A stretch of 64,000 nucleotides of DNA, taken from contig VWZS01003940.1 in NCBI GenBank assembly GCA_013397075.1, positions 434,001 through 498,000 on the forward strand. The letters are read 5' to 3'. The position numbers were made by a program, and so were the translations under genes. This DNA comes from Rhabdornis inornatus. Lineage: Eukaryota; Chordata; Aves; Passeriformes; Rhabdornithidae. The notes under the pieces are model-generated. The model did not search any database, was not told the origin of the DNA, and saw nothing but the letters and a program-made list of their open reading frames with translations. Of this stretch, positions 11,671-22,400 are shown in pieces; position 1 is the first letter of the stretch; each line of letters begins with the position of its first letter.

Positions 11671-14224
11671 GACCCAAAACATAGATTGATCAAGATTTTT
11701 ACTAATAATATGTAACAGTTAAGCCAGAGGTTTTCAGGACAACAACTGTGAATTTAGGAGTCTAGATTTCAGCAAAAATCCCACTTTAACTGAAACCTCC
11801 TCATCTGCAATTATCATGCATCTCACTGGAATCTGGAGTACCTGAGGAAGCAAACAAAGCCACAAGGAAGAATTGGTGCCATCACTGCTTCTGAGTGTCT
11901 GATTTTTTTCATGGACACTTCCATGAAAGGAGAACACCTGCTTGTAATTTTGACAACAAGCTCTCCTGGCTTCTCTGAAAGCTTACTCCAGGAGGGGGCT
12001 CACAGGTGTGAAGGCATCTCTAGTCAGCCCAAAATAACACTGCCTGAAGGGAAGCAGATCTAAAGCTCTTTAAGTCTCTGTTGCTACCTAGACAGCTCTT
12101 GTTTTTGCCTTTACAGGTTCTGTTCTGTGGTGCTAATTTTCCTCACACATTGTAGAAAGAGGAGATCCACCTCCTTAAAGTAAGTCTTACTGGGTGAAAG
12201 AACACCTTGTAAATTCTTCTTATGACTGCAGACTGAACTATTTATTACTGTTTAAGGATATAGATTACATCCAGCTCTGTATCTTTAGCTCTCTCCCCTT
12301 GCTCCTGCAAAGTCCTGGCAAGATCCCACACTAAACCTGCCAATGATTTTCTTAAGGCAATAACACATTCGCTAACTTGGAATTTGATGTCTATTCTCCC
12401 CCCCCCACCTTCTTCACCTTACAGCATCGGCACTGTTGCTAACTTGGAAGACTGTGTGCCCAATAAAGTTCTGTAAACTTCCAGTGCAGCTGCCAACTAG
12501 AGATGTGATTCACGTCCCCAGATGAGTGGCTGCAGCTGATGAAGGATATAAGCACAAGGAGGAAGGGTCAGCCTGAAGCACTAAGGAGGATTTCTGCAAT
12601 CAGAGGAGGAGAAGAAACTCCTCTGGATGCAGAAGAAGAAGCTGTTCTGGATGGAGAAGGACCAGCAGGAATTTCCCTAGAGGTAGTGGAGCAATACTAG
12701 CCCAAGACTAGCCTAGAAATGAGTAAAGAAAAGTCTGATCAGGGTAGACTGCACTGCTTGTGAAAAGATTAAAAATAGCAAGAAACCTGAAATCTCTTAC
12801 TTAGTCAGCCCTTCTCCCATGGGAAGGACTCAAAAAAGACTAGGAAATACAAGGCTCAATCCTGTCTTTCTATTGAACTCTTAGTTCTTACTGACAGTTC
12901 TTTTGGGTTTCAGGGAATGGCAGTTTGGTCAGTTGTTCCTCTGTGCCCACTTTCTTTGAAACTTCAAACAAAAATGAACAAAACCTCATTTAAAAAGTCA
13001 ATTAATCAAAGCAAGGCAGAGGAATAGCTCCATTAAACTGTGCAAGACTTAGGACAGGCGTGTTTCCATGAATATTCATTGGAAACTCTCCTGGTACATC
13101 AGTCTGACAATCCTTGTTTATTCAAAAGCAAAGTTATAAGCCACTAGACAAACTAATCAAAGGATTTGCTCTACAGATTTGTCATATATTGTTCATGAAG
13201 TTCGACGTTTACTCTATTCCCTTGAGTCATTTCATACCAAAATGGAGCTCTAGTCTAGCGTTTCATTAGATTCATAAGCAATATAGGCTGAAATAAATGA
13301 ATAAAGGCAGAAAAGTATTGAATTTTTTTCAGGCAACTTTCCAATTGGAATGTTTTTCATTTCTGTTCAGAATTCAAATGTTTCTTGTGTTTTACCAATG
13401 TGAAATGTGAATCTAAATGTATTTCAATTCATTTCATGGAGCAGTGACTCTAGAAAGTTGCCTAGATACACAAGATGACTTAAGGTAATAGAAGGAAAGT
13501 GTCATAGTCACTCTTAATTTCACAGAGCAACTACAGCAGCAGGAATTGCAGTTACCAGCAAATAACACAGTGGCCTGAAGGTGAACATATGGTATTTGTC
13601 ATACTGCTCGGCTATGAAACTTGCCAATATGGCCATAGGAGGGAAAAAAACCCAAACCAAAACAAAAGAAACCATGTCAGTGGAGAATATTACTAATTTG
13701 ATGCAAGTAAACCATGTTATCAAAGACTGGAAGTTAAATTTAAAAATTAGTGTAGAAAATTCTAAAACATTTAAAATGAAAACAGTATCTCCTTTTATTG
13801 CAGGAGGCCATGTGATTGCTCATGGTAAGAAATTGAAATAATTGAAATTTAGAAAGTTTAATTATACCCCAGTGCAGCAAATAAGAATTTTTATCTCATT
13901 TTGCTCATATGAAGGATGATGTGGGCGAGCATATGGATCTTAGAGATGATTAAATTAGTGACTAATTTACTGCAAAAAGAGAAGAAAACAGACATATAAA
14001 TAAAAGTTGGAAACAAAAAAAATCATTTCTTTTACAGATATTACTAAAAATAGAACATACACAAAATTTTATATTTTAGATAAACATAGTAAGGCTCATA
14101 TTTAACATAAATTCCCTTATATTTTAGCAAAATTTGTGCCTGATTGGATAAGGATGGTGGATCTTGCTTCTCTGCTAATGAAATCTATGACTAACAGATG
14201 GGTGGTTGTGTTTGAAGTATCAAT
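11671..14224. other. Unassigned non-coding stretch with a C9 tract
   Basis: A run of nine C (12398-12406) is the only simple-sequence feature of note. Bases 12500-12720 are purine-rich (many gga, gaa and gaag steps) without a recognisable source. Open frames are short and featureless. No exon or repeat can be named. Confidence 0.45.
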
Positions 14225-14470
14225 TTTCACTCACTGTGAGACTTTTGATGGGTCAGCCACTCTCTGATCTCGGGAGGATGATGACACAGATATGACGGCT
14301 GGAGACTGGAACATGCTCCCCAGCAAGGCGGTCTCAGCACCAGCCTGACGGAGCTCAAAAAGCACTTGGACAACACTCTCAGAGACAAGTGTGACTCTTG
14401 GCATTGTCCTGTGCAGGACCAGGACTTGATGGTCTTTATGGGTCCCTTCCAACTCGGCATCCTCCATGAC
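14225..14470 (+). mobile_element. CR1 LINE 3'-end fragment
   Basis: The order of elements matches the 3' end of an avian CR1 copy. It runs through a 'gacaacactctcagagaca' stretch and 'tgactcttggcattgtcctg', then 'caggaccaggacttgatggt' (the usual aggagttggacttgatgatc region), then 'gtcccttccaactcggcatc', ending in a decayed octamer tail (catgactgtgataat). Two overlapping minus-strand frames here (14227-14460, 14231-14467) are shadows. It is one of three repeats close together between 14.2 and 16.3 kb. Confidence 0.75.
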
Positions 14471-15019
14471 TGTGATAATAATGCTACTTTCTTGTAAGGA
14501 TAGAATCTACCTTTTCAGAACACATAGAAGCTACTGGGACAGAGACACTTAAGAAAATATGCCCAAAATTTGGGTCTAGAAGTCTTATGTGGGCTGATAA
14601 ACAAAGGAACAAGTTTTCCAAAGTGCTCAGTTGCTAATGATTTCCCTTCAAGAGACAGCTGATGAGAGCTCAGCACTGTCAGAAGGAGGTTTCTTACTTA
14701 AGCATGTATGTTGGAAAGTTTCCCTCACGTGCATGGGATTACAAAAATGAAAATGTCTTGCTTCTTTAAATCAAAGTCAGGGTGAAAATAACGCTGACTG
14801 AAATGATGGTTAACTGATTCATCTGTATAATTTATATAATTTGCTGCCACAGACCTTATTGAGGCTAAGGGCCAAGTACAATGTGCTGCACACACAAAGT
14901 TGTCTTGGTTTGAAAACACTTCTTGGTTATCACAGGATGATGGTGTAATTCTGGCTTTGAGGTACCTTGGGAGGTTTCCAGTCCACGTCCTGGGCCAGGG
15001 CTGGAGCCAGAGCAGGCTG
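14471..15019. other. Unassigned stretch between two CR1 copies
   Basis: Nothing firm is visible. At 14901-14916 the string gtcttggtttgaaaac resembles the first bases of some passerine LTRs, but the following sequence does not continue that match. The GC content rises from about 14960, and this part may be the diverged 3' end of the neighbouring antisense CR1. Confidence 0.4.
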
Positions 15020-15290
15020 CTCATGGCTTGGACCAGCTGGAGCTGGAGACCCTCTGAGGATGGAGACAGCAATGATACTCAGGGTGACCTGCTCCACTGT
15101 TTCACTCATAGGAAGAAGTTTGTTTATCCACACCCTGAAACTCTCATTTCAACTTACTCCTGATGCCTCTTGTGCTCCCACCCTGCCCTGCACTGCGGAA
15201 CCTGACTCCATTTCTTGCTTGTAGGTTCTGAGAGGCGTCTCTCAGGTGCCCACAAAGCCCTCCTCAGCTCTTGAAGTGGGGCCTGTGGCT
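15020..15290 (-). mobile_element. CR1 LINE fragment, antisense
   Basis: Read on the plus strand, the order is that of a reversed CR1 3' region. Gaccctctgaggatggagac is followed by gggtgacctgctccactgtt, then gaagtttgtttatccacacc, then ctgaaactctcatttcaact, then tgcctcttgtgctcccaccc, then aggtgcccacaaagccctcc. These blocks appear in the expected order with only small gaps. The 3' end may extend left to about 14960. At 15815-15840 ctctcaacctctcctcacga resembles the next CR1 block, so the copy may continue on the far side of the GC-rich block that follows. Confidence 0.7.
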
Positions 15291-15810
15291 GTAAAAGCCA
15301 ACTCTCTGGATGACAGCAGTTATGCAGACAGCTAAAGCCCCTTCTCCAAAGCGTCAGAATCCAGGAGAAAAGCACCAGGACCTCTTCTGGCCTTGGCAGA
15401 GGTGCCCATGCAGAGCAGCAGTCCCAGGATCTGCCCAAGCCCCATCAGCAGGCCAGGCCAGGAGAGAGGAGCCTCTGTCTCTGTGGAAAGGGGATCTCCC
15501 TCTGCCATGCCTCAGTGCCTGCTCCTGCTGCCCTGAGTCTGGGATGTCTCCCTGGGCACAGCTCTCTGTCCCCACAGCAGTCTGTCTGTCCCCACAGCTG
15601 TCTCTCTGTCCCCACAGCTCTCTGTCCCCACAGCAGTCTGTCTGTCCCCACCTGCCACAGTGCATTCACACTCCTTGCAGGTTTCTGGAGGGAGGCACAG
15701 CCCCCCTCTGCCTTTTCCAGGAGTTGGGAACCTCCAATCTTCCCTGCCATGGTTGACCCCGTGTGCCCCACAGCACCCACCTGGATCCTTCCTCTCTGCT
15801 CAGGGCTTGG
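15291..15810. other. GC-rich block, origin unknown, containing a minisatellite
   Basis: About 500 bp clearly richer in G and C than the surrounding DNA, with long overlapping open frames in several phases on both strands (up to 148 codons plus and 111 minus). Openness on both strands at once reflects a low density of TA-containing stop codons rather than coding. It lies between two blocks that look like parts of one antisense CR1, so it may be a later insertion into that copy. I cannot match it to a known element. Confidence 0.45.
15559..15650 (+). repeat. Minisatellite with 16- and 20-bp units
   Basis: Five units lie head to tail: cagctctctgtcccca (15559-15574, 16 bp), cagcagtctgtctgtcccca (15575-15594, 20 bp), cagctgtctctctgtcccca (15595-15614, 20 bp), then the first two types again (15615-15630 and 15631-15650). 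The order A-B-C-A-B shows a 56-bp higher-order period. All units end in tgtcccca, and further tctg-rich sequence flanks the array. Repeated Cys-Gly-Asp-Arg-like peptides in minus-strand frames are by-products of the repeat. Confidence 0.92.
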
Positions 15811-16149
15811 GAGGGTCCTCTCAACCTCTCCTCACGAGATCTTACACAAAGCCTCCAGTTCAGTATTGAAAGAACACAAACAACCAGATTCCATTCTGCA
15901 CAGCATCATTTTATATGACCTTATACTCTGGAAATCATAAAATCGGTCATGGTTAGATAATCTCCCTCTCTTCTTCAATGTGGGCTGGATCTTGAAAGCA
16001 GAGTTACTAAGGTTTGGTGGGAAAAACTGTCCGAAATAGTTCAAGAGACCCAGCCTTTATCTGCTGATCTTATGTTGGTCTTCGGGCAAGGGGAATTGCA
16101 TCTTAGCTCTGTCTTGGGACAAGTTCCCAGCTGGTACCGACTGGCAGGA
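15811..16149. other. Unassigned stretch, possible remainder of the antisense CR1
   Basis: The first 30 bases or so resemble the antisense CR1 block that would follow the copy ending near 15290. The rest, to 16149, shows nothing I recognise. Open frames here are short. Confidence 0.35.
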
Positions 16150-16308
16150 CTCCAGTAAAACTCCCTATCCCTGAAGGTATTTAAAAGATGTGTGGATGTG
16201 GCACTTAAGGACATGGTTTAGTGGTGAACTTGGCAGTGCTGGTTTAGCAGTTGGACTCTAAGACCTTAAGAGGTCTTCTCCAACATAAATGTTTCTATGA
16301 TTCTATTT
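16150..16308 (+). mobile_element. CR1 LINE 3' end with octamer tail
   Basis: The sequence follows the CR1 3' end closely. Ccctgaaggtatttaaaaga is followed by tgtggatgtggcacttaagg, then acatggtttagtggtgaact, then ggcagtgctggtttagcagt, then ggactctaagaccttaagag, then tcttctccaacataaatg and the terminal tttctatgattctatttctt. The last 20 bases are the degenerate (ATTCTATG)n tail that marks the CR1 3' terminus. The copy is truncated at its 5' side, as is usual. Confidence 0.9.
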
Positions 16309-16984
16309 CTTCAACCCCTCCTGGGATCAGACCTCCTGCTTTCCTCCTCCTCCCAGGGACAGGCACAGCCATCACCCATGTCACCTCTACCCCTGGTGAT
16401 ATGTCAGAGGCCATGGGCATCTGAGCTGTGGCCGAAGCAGCCCCTGTCCTTCAGCATGGCCCTCCTCCCTGGCAGCCTTGCAGCATGACTTGCTCAGCCA
16501 GTGCCACCTCTGCAGCTAAGTTTTAAACTGGTTTGGCTAAACCCCGATAATTTTGGATATGAACTCTAGTAAACTGGTTTAAATTCAGCCTACAGTGACT
16601 CAGCTGGCATTCATAAACACTAGCATAACAAAAAACTAATTTTAAATCCATCATCGTGTGTACAGTTGCATCAGTTTAATCTGAGCTGCTTCCAGGCAGA
16701 GTTAAGCTAAGCTGGCTTTGCTTGGTTGCAGCAGAGCCTAGGTCTTTAAAAGCTGATGTACAGATACAAGTAAGACCGTCAGTTATAATTATAAACTACT
16801 TCAGCTCGGGTATCTTCATGCTGCAGGGTATAAATTAATCACCCACTGCCACACCAAACAAGCCTTTCTTCATGTGCTTTTGGGGGAGTTAATGAATGCT
16901 TCCCTCCAAAACACCTGCTGCCATCCAGGCTTGGGGCCTGCTGTCCTCTCAGGAAGGCTTGGGAGCTGGACAGAACACTACCCA
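16309..16984. other. GC-richer unassigned stretch, then AT-rich DNA
   Basis: Bases 16309-16515 are GC-richer with a short open frame (63 codons) and no recognisable motif. From 16516 to 16984 the sequence is ordinary AT-rich DNA. No repeat or exon can be named. Confidence 0.4.
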
Positions 16985-17500
16985 CTTCCATAAAATAATT
17001 ATCACTCTCAAGAAAAACAGTGATGTTATCATTAAATTGGGACCAAATCCAAGGTAATAGAGAGCACGGAACAAGCGGTCCCCTTCCACTGGATCAGATG
17101 CCTTTCTTGGCATTAACTGGGAGTGCGTCAGCAGGGGAGGTAACTCTGTTAGCTAAATGAATAACGTTACTGAAGTTTCTCAGGTTGTCTGTGCCAAATC
17201 TGTGTTTAATCGGCCTACCTTGGAAAGGCTATAAAGGATCATTTTATTAATCTCTAAGGTCAGGATCTTAGCAAGATTTTGAATTATTAATGAAATTGGC
17301 TGATAACTGGAGCAGGAGGTAGAGTCATGCTCACCTTTGAAATCATGGCATCAGCAAAATTTTCTTAAGCCCTATTACTAGATTCAAAGGGACTGAGACA
17401 TGCTTTTAGACAGGAGAATTTCATTTTCTGTTGAATGATTTAAAATATAGCAGTAAAATCCATGTGGATCCAGCATGTTTTAGCAATTTGCTGAACTCAG
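16985..17500 (-). mobile_element. Decayed L1-superfamily LINE ORF2 fragment (reverse transcriptase)
   Basis: On the minus strand, three blocks appear in the order and spacing of the L1/Tx1 reverse-transcriptase domain. ENFADAMI and, after a frame change, KGEHDSTSCSSYQPISL (about 17288-17365) match the ..KxGKDPxxCSSYRPISLLN segment. TDNLRNFSNVIHLANRV (17142-17192) matches SDNIR..LNLIHLA. DPVEGDRLFRALYYLGFGP (up to 17095) matches FDRVEWxxLFxxLxxFGFGP. A weaker DFTAIF-like match (GFTAEFY) sits near 17450-17460. The catalytic Asp of motif A is Asn here (LPVNAKK, where LSLDAEK is usual). At least two frameshifts and several stops separate the blocks, so this is a dead copy. CR1 reverse transcriptase has different motifs, so it is not CR1. 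Assignment to L1 proper rather than Tx1 is not resolved. Confidence 0.72.
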
Positions 17501-19277
17501 TTGTCCATGCTATTTTCATTGCTTAAGAGAAAAGGGTACAGCACTGTAACCAGACATTTAACGTTTCCTGACTTCCATTAAATGGAAATCGTTAAACATG
17601 AAGCCATACCAACTTGAACAATTGTACTGAGCTATAAAACATGACTTTGAGAGTTTGGCTTGAGAACACCTCAGGGATGCAGGCAGAGAAGAGAGAGTGG
17701 ATGAGCTCTCCTGTTGAGACTACCTCTTGGCAGCATGAGTGACCTCCTTTCTGCATTGCCACGAGCTTCCTTCTCCTCATGAAGATGAGCTTTCTATCCT
17801 GTATATGGTTCCTCTGGACAGGAGGCAAGCTGCAAGACTTTTTAACCTTTTTTCACTAGCAGCCAGGCTCATTTCTTAGTGTCCCTTTTGTAGGCTGCAT
17901 AAATAACAAGGAGTTTACTCTAGGCAGTGTCCATCCTGAAAAATGTAAACACTATGGGTTTCACTCTTTTTCCGTTTCCCTAAGGATCTGAACTCCAAAC
18001 AGATGGGAAGATGTGGATCACACACCACAGATACAACAGAATGACAAAAGGAAGCAACATCCCCTGAAGATCTGATCTAGTCCTCAGGCTGGTTGGGCTA
18101 AAATTTCTATGGTTTAAAGCAAATTTTAGTGCCACATTATTGTTGTGACCTCAGTTCTACAGCATGGAGATACAGGTTGTTCTACTTCGCCTTGTTAATG
18201 GGGAGTGAAATTCACTGCAGCTCTGCTCACAGCAACAATGCAGCTAACAGGAATTCTCACAGCATAATAACCCGGGCATTTAACTAAAACACTGTAACAT
18301 CAATCACCTAATGTCATTAAGACCCAGTATCATTTGAGTAGCTCAAAGTGATAATGTCTAAGTGTTGTAAGATTTCTTTCCTTCACTTGTCTCCACATGC
18401 CTGTAGTTGAAATTGTAATCCAGCTGTATGAAAGGAAAAAAAAAATTATATTCCTATATTCTTGCTGACCTAATACCAGTGTTATCATATTGGATGTGAA
18501 ACCATGCACCCAGACTTAATTTTGTTTTAATAAGAGTGAAACACTTGCTATGTACTTTCTTCTACTCAAGAATTAAATTGTACAGAAGGGATATATATCT
18601 CCTAATAAACTCTTTTTTCATTTTTCCACTGCCTCTACTTTCTCAGTATCAGCCTTTGAAAAACGCTTTAATAGTTCTGCGAATGAGAATGTTCTTTTTT
18701 CCCCATTGCCTGAGTACTTTCCTTCGTATAAATCAAGATGTTTGGAAAGGCAATATGCTTTCAGATTATTAGAAAATAGTTACATTATTGTTTTTGAAAA
18801 GGCCAGCAGCCACAAGATGTTATTAAATGCTTTTCTGAATATATTTAATATTCAATTAAAAGGCATAAGACATGGTTCAAATCAAACGTAAGGATAGGCA
18901 GACTCCTCTGGGAAATGCCATCTCCCAAGATGTTAAGCCATAAGGGCAATAAGCCACTGGAGTATGATTCCAAAGGGCATAAGCAGCATTTTATTGTCTG
19001 GAGACTCTAAATCTAGATTGGAAACAAAACCCTAGCCACTCACTTTGGCAGAGATAGAATTTCACTCTGAATATTTTCTGAACACAGTATCGAAAATGGG
19101 TGCTTGGACTTGCCATGGTGTTCATGAAAAACTGCATGAAAACTGGGGGGTATTTTAGGGACTGCTTTGTGTAGGTTGGAGTTGATGTTCTGAGTGGTTG
19201 AAATAGTGCTTTTAAAACCTCTGAAGAATTCCACAAGTATTAAATTTAATCTTCTAAAATATGTGTATTTTCTATCT
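17501..19277. other. AT-rich non-coding stretch, nothing recognised
   Basis: Short A and T runs and short open frames only (78 codons at most). The minus-strand frame at 17592-17828 lies just upstream of the L1-like relic in its orientation but shows no L1 similarity. Nothing else is recognised. Confidence 0.5.
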
Positions 19278-19455
19278 GGGAGTACATAGTGCTTTACAGA
19301 TATTGATAAGCTAAGTTTTATCAGTCCTTTGAGATGAGTAACCATGTGCTTCCTACAGATGCAAAAATTGAGGCACACAACATTGAAGCAATTTTCCAAG
19401 AGCCACAGAAAAAAATTAAAATATAATTTTCCTGTGATTCCTCTGCACCACTTCC
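19278..19455 (-). mobile_element. MIR-like SINE relic, antisense
   Basis: On the plus strand the sequence follows the reverse complement of a MIR element. Acatagtgctttacagatat (the tgctaagtgctttacatatatt region) is followed by ctttgagatgagtaaccatg, then ctacagatgcaaaaattgag (tttacagatgaggaaactgag), then gcacacaacattgaagcaat, then tttccaagagccacag (cttgcccaaggtcacacag). A weak match to the tRNA-derived head follows up to about 19455. MIR-type CORE-SINEs are amniote-age and are found only as highly diverged copies in birds. Boundaries are approximate. A minus-strand frame of 119 codons at 19040-19399 overlaps and is not a gene. Confidence 0.68.
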
Positions 19456-22400
19456 GGCCTGACCAAATACTTGAGTGTCAACAGTGATACTCACCTTTCA
19501 GTCTACCGGTGAGATACATGAGATACACCCCTGTGACACACAAAAAGAAAATTAAGTTGCAACAGGATGTGGGGAAAGGGATGCCATGGTTTGGCCAACA
19601 TGCATTCCTCTGCCCACTGTTCTCCAGGTTAGTAGGCCAGATAATGGCAAAAGGGATAAAATCACACTAGAAAAAACAACTACTTTGAAAACTAGAGGCT
19701 AAGTGAGAACAGACTAGAAGAGAAAATGTTTGACAATAGTTTGAAACAAGGTTTCCTACTCCTAGCAAGGCAATAATGTAATTATGTGAGAAAGACTGAT
19801 ATGATGTCATTATTGATCCCACAGACATGAGAGAAAAACAGAGATAGAAGGCGCTTTTATGAGAAATCTGTAGAAATTATTTTGTTGATTCATCTCTGAT
19901 GATTTCTAGTCACTAATGTTTTAAAACAGCAAAAGCAAAAAGACATGTTGAGATTTATACAGGTGTAATTGGTCATAATTGCTTTTGATTTTCATTCATC
20001 AGCACTTCTATTTCTTAGCAATACACTTGACCTGAAGCACAATGTCCATAAACAGGGTTTACTCAGCAGTTGACCTGTATCATCTCCTTGCTAAGAAACT
20101 ACGGGTTGGAATAATATCCCGAGCTGTTCATTTTTACAATGTCCCTGACCATGGCTCTGAAAGGTTTTAAAAATTCATTCACAACTCAGGAATGAGTCAC
20201 TGCAGTCCTTCATTATATATGGAGAAAAATATGTCTAATGACTTCCACTGGGATGATATTGTGTTCCAGTAGAAGGACTGTAAAATCTATTTCTGCTTAT
20301 GGCACTTCTGTTTTTTAACTCCTTCTTCTGCCTTTCTTGCCTCAAAGAACATAAAAAATTCCTAAGAGGCACTTAAGCATTTTTTGTAACCATAGCAGCC
20401 GAAGGAAACCCATTTTAAACACTTTCATAAAACACTTTATGGGAAAAGAAATTTTCAAGCTATAGAGGAAAAAACCCACCTAAAATACCCTACAAAAGAG
20501 AGCCAGTTTATTTATTAAAACAAAAAAAACATCAAGCAAACATTTCTGCTGGCATCATATAATAAACATCCACAAATCTTAAGCTTCTTGTTTGTTTCTT
20601 CTACGTGGGTATGACAATATTAAACTGACCACCACGTATGTTTACACATTCAGCAGTACTGGAGAAGACTCACTGATGATACCTATTTCTTATATAGCAA
20701 TAGTTACTTTAACCTTTTATTTTAAGAGTGATGTAAATTATTGTTGGTTATATACTAGTTAAATATAAATATATCAAAAGAAATCCGTAGTAACTGTCAG
20801 TAACTATAACTCTGTTATCTGTATTTGATTCAGCATCCTGGTACTTTTACTTATATCGTTTCAAAAATGCAAGCATGTATGTTCAATGGCTCCATCATTT
20901 TCTTTTAGTTACTTTGCCTACAAACTCATGTTTAACATGAATAAATGGCTGCTTTGGAAAAGGAAGAAAAGGAATAAGGTGCGTATTTCTTGTTCAGGAT
21001 AACTGCTTTCATTTCAGCATGTATTCAGTTATTATTTAGTATGTATTTAGTCATGCAACATATCTGGCTTCACTTCTCAGATTTTCTCCATGAGTTTTTC
21101 TGTTTCTCTGTCATGGTCTCAGGTTTGTACATAGTAAGGACCTGGAGGAGGGAAGTTTTTTATGGCTAATGAAGTGATTGCTGGTGCTTTGATGACCTGT
21201 ACCTCATTTGGTAAAAAAAATAAAAATCTGGTATAATGCTCTTGTGACTTTGCCAATTTCTGCAGTAAAGGCGGCTGGTCACGCACAACAACTTTGCCAT
21301 GAAAAAGGACTATTAAAACTTGTCCATATACATGTTTCAGGCTAAAATTTACGCAGGTATTTCCAGTTACTCCCCATGTAACAGGAATGAAGGAAATTCT
21401 AATTCATTTTTAGGTGAGGAAGAACAGTGCATTATCTGGAAAGTGGTCTTGTTAATTAATAATTGCATAGGTGGCTATGCACAAAAGACTAAGAGGCAGA
21501 GGAGACAGTTCTGTTATTCCAAATTTTGGCATTGGAAGAAAAGTATTGTATTTGAAAGGCTGGATGAACAGATTGCTCATAAAGTGGGATCATGCTTCCA
21601 GGGACTAGAATCACACATGTGCCTAAAACAACAGGGAGTAAGCATGTTATCTCTATATATAGTTTTTTTTCCTTTGTTTAGGGCACAGGAGTGAAGACTC
21701 GGGCCAAGTGCATGTAACTTATTACTAATTCCCAAAGAAAAAATCTGATGTTCAGGCAATCACAAGCAGAGGGAATAGCCTGAGCTACTTAATAATAGCG
21801 GTTGTAGAAAACATGTATTTTTTTCTACATTTAGCAAGGGGAGGAATAAATTAAATCAATTCAAAAAGGAATTAGACAGTATTTTGTATGAATAATTCAA
21901 GCGAATTGCCTAAGCCTTGTTATGTGTTAATGGAGCTTTAAATTTATGGACATCTAAAACTAGTCAGACAATGCAGGAAAGCTAGCCAGAGAGATAAAAC
22001 CTTGTTTGAGCTGTATGCTCCCATAGGTGACACACAGCACTCCTAGAAACAAGGGAGGATGATGCAGTATGAGGGGTGCTGGTGCAGCTGAAAACAAAAC
22101 AATAAATGTGCCTGTTCCCCTAGAGAGCCATGATGGGATAATGGGATTATTGTTACCGACAGTGTGTCCTTGATGCTGCCATCGTTCCTTTTAAAGCAAG
22201 GGGAAATCTATGAAACAGTTGTCTTCATTTCACTAGAAGGATAGGTCTAATTCTGAACCTCTGGCAGCTGTCTCAGAAAACCCTTTGATTTATTCTGCGA
22301 CAAACTAAGGAACTTCACTTGGCATCTATCCAGCTTCACTTCTGCTTATCTTTGAATATTTGTTACTAGTAAGTGCATCAAGCTCCAGCTGTGTCAAATA

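Noticed and set aside
14901..14950. Start of a passerine LTR (gtcttggtttgaaaac)
   Set aside because: The similarity stops after about 15 bases, and no 3' LTR end or target duplication is visible.
15310..15940. Long overlapping open frames in a GC-rich block (up to 148 codons)
   Set aside because: Several phases on both strands are open together, which reflects few stop triplets in GC-rich and minisatellite DNA. No protein motif or splice structure was found.
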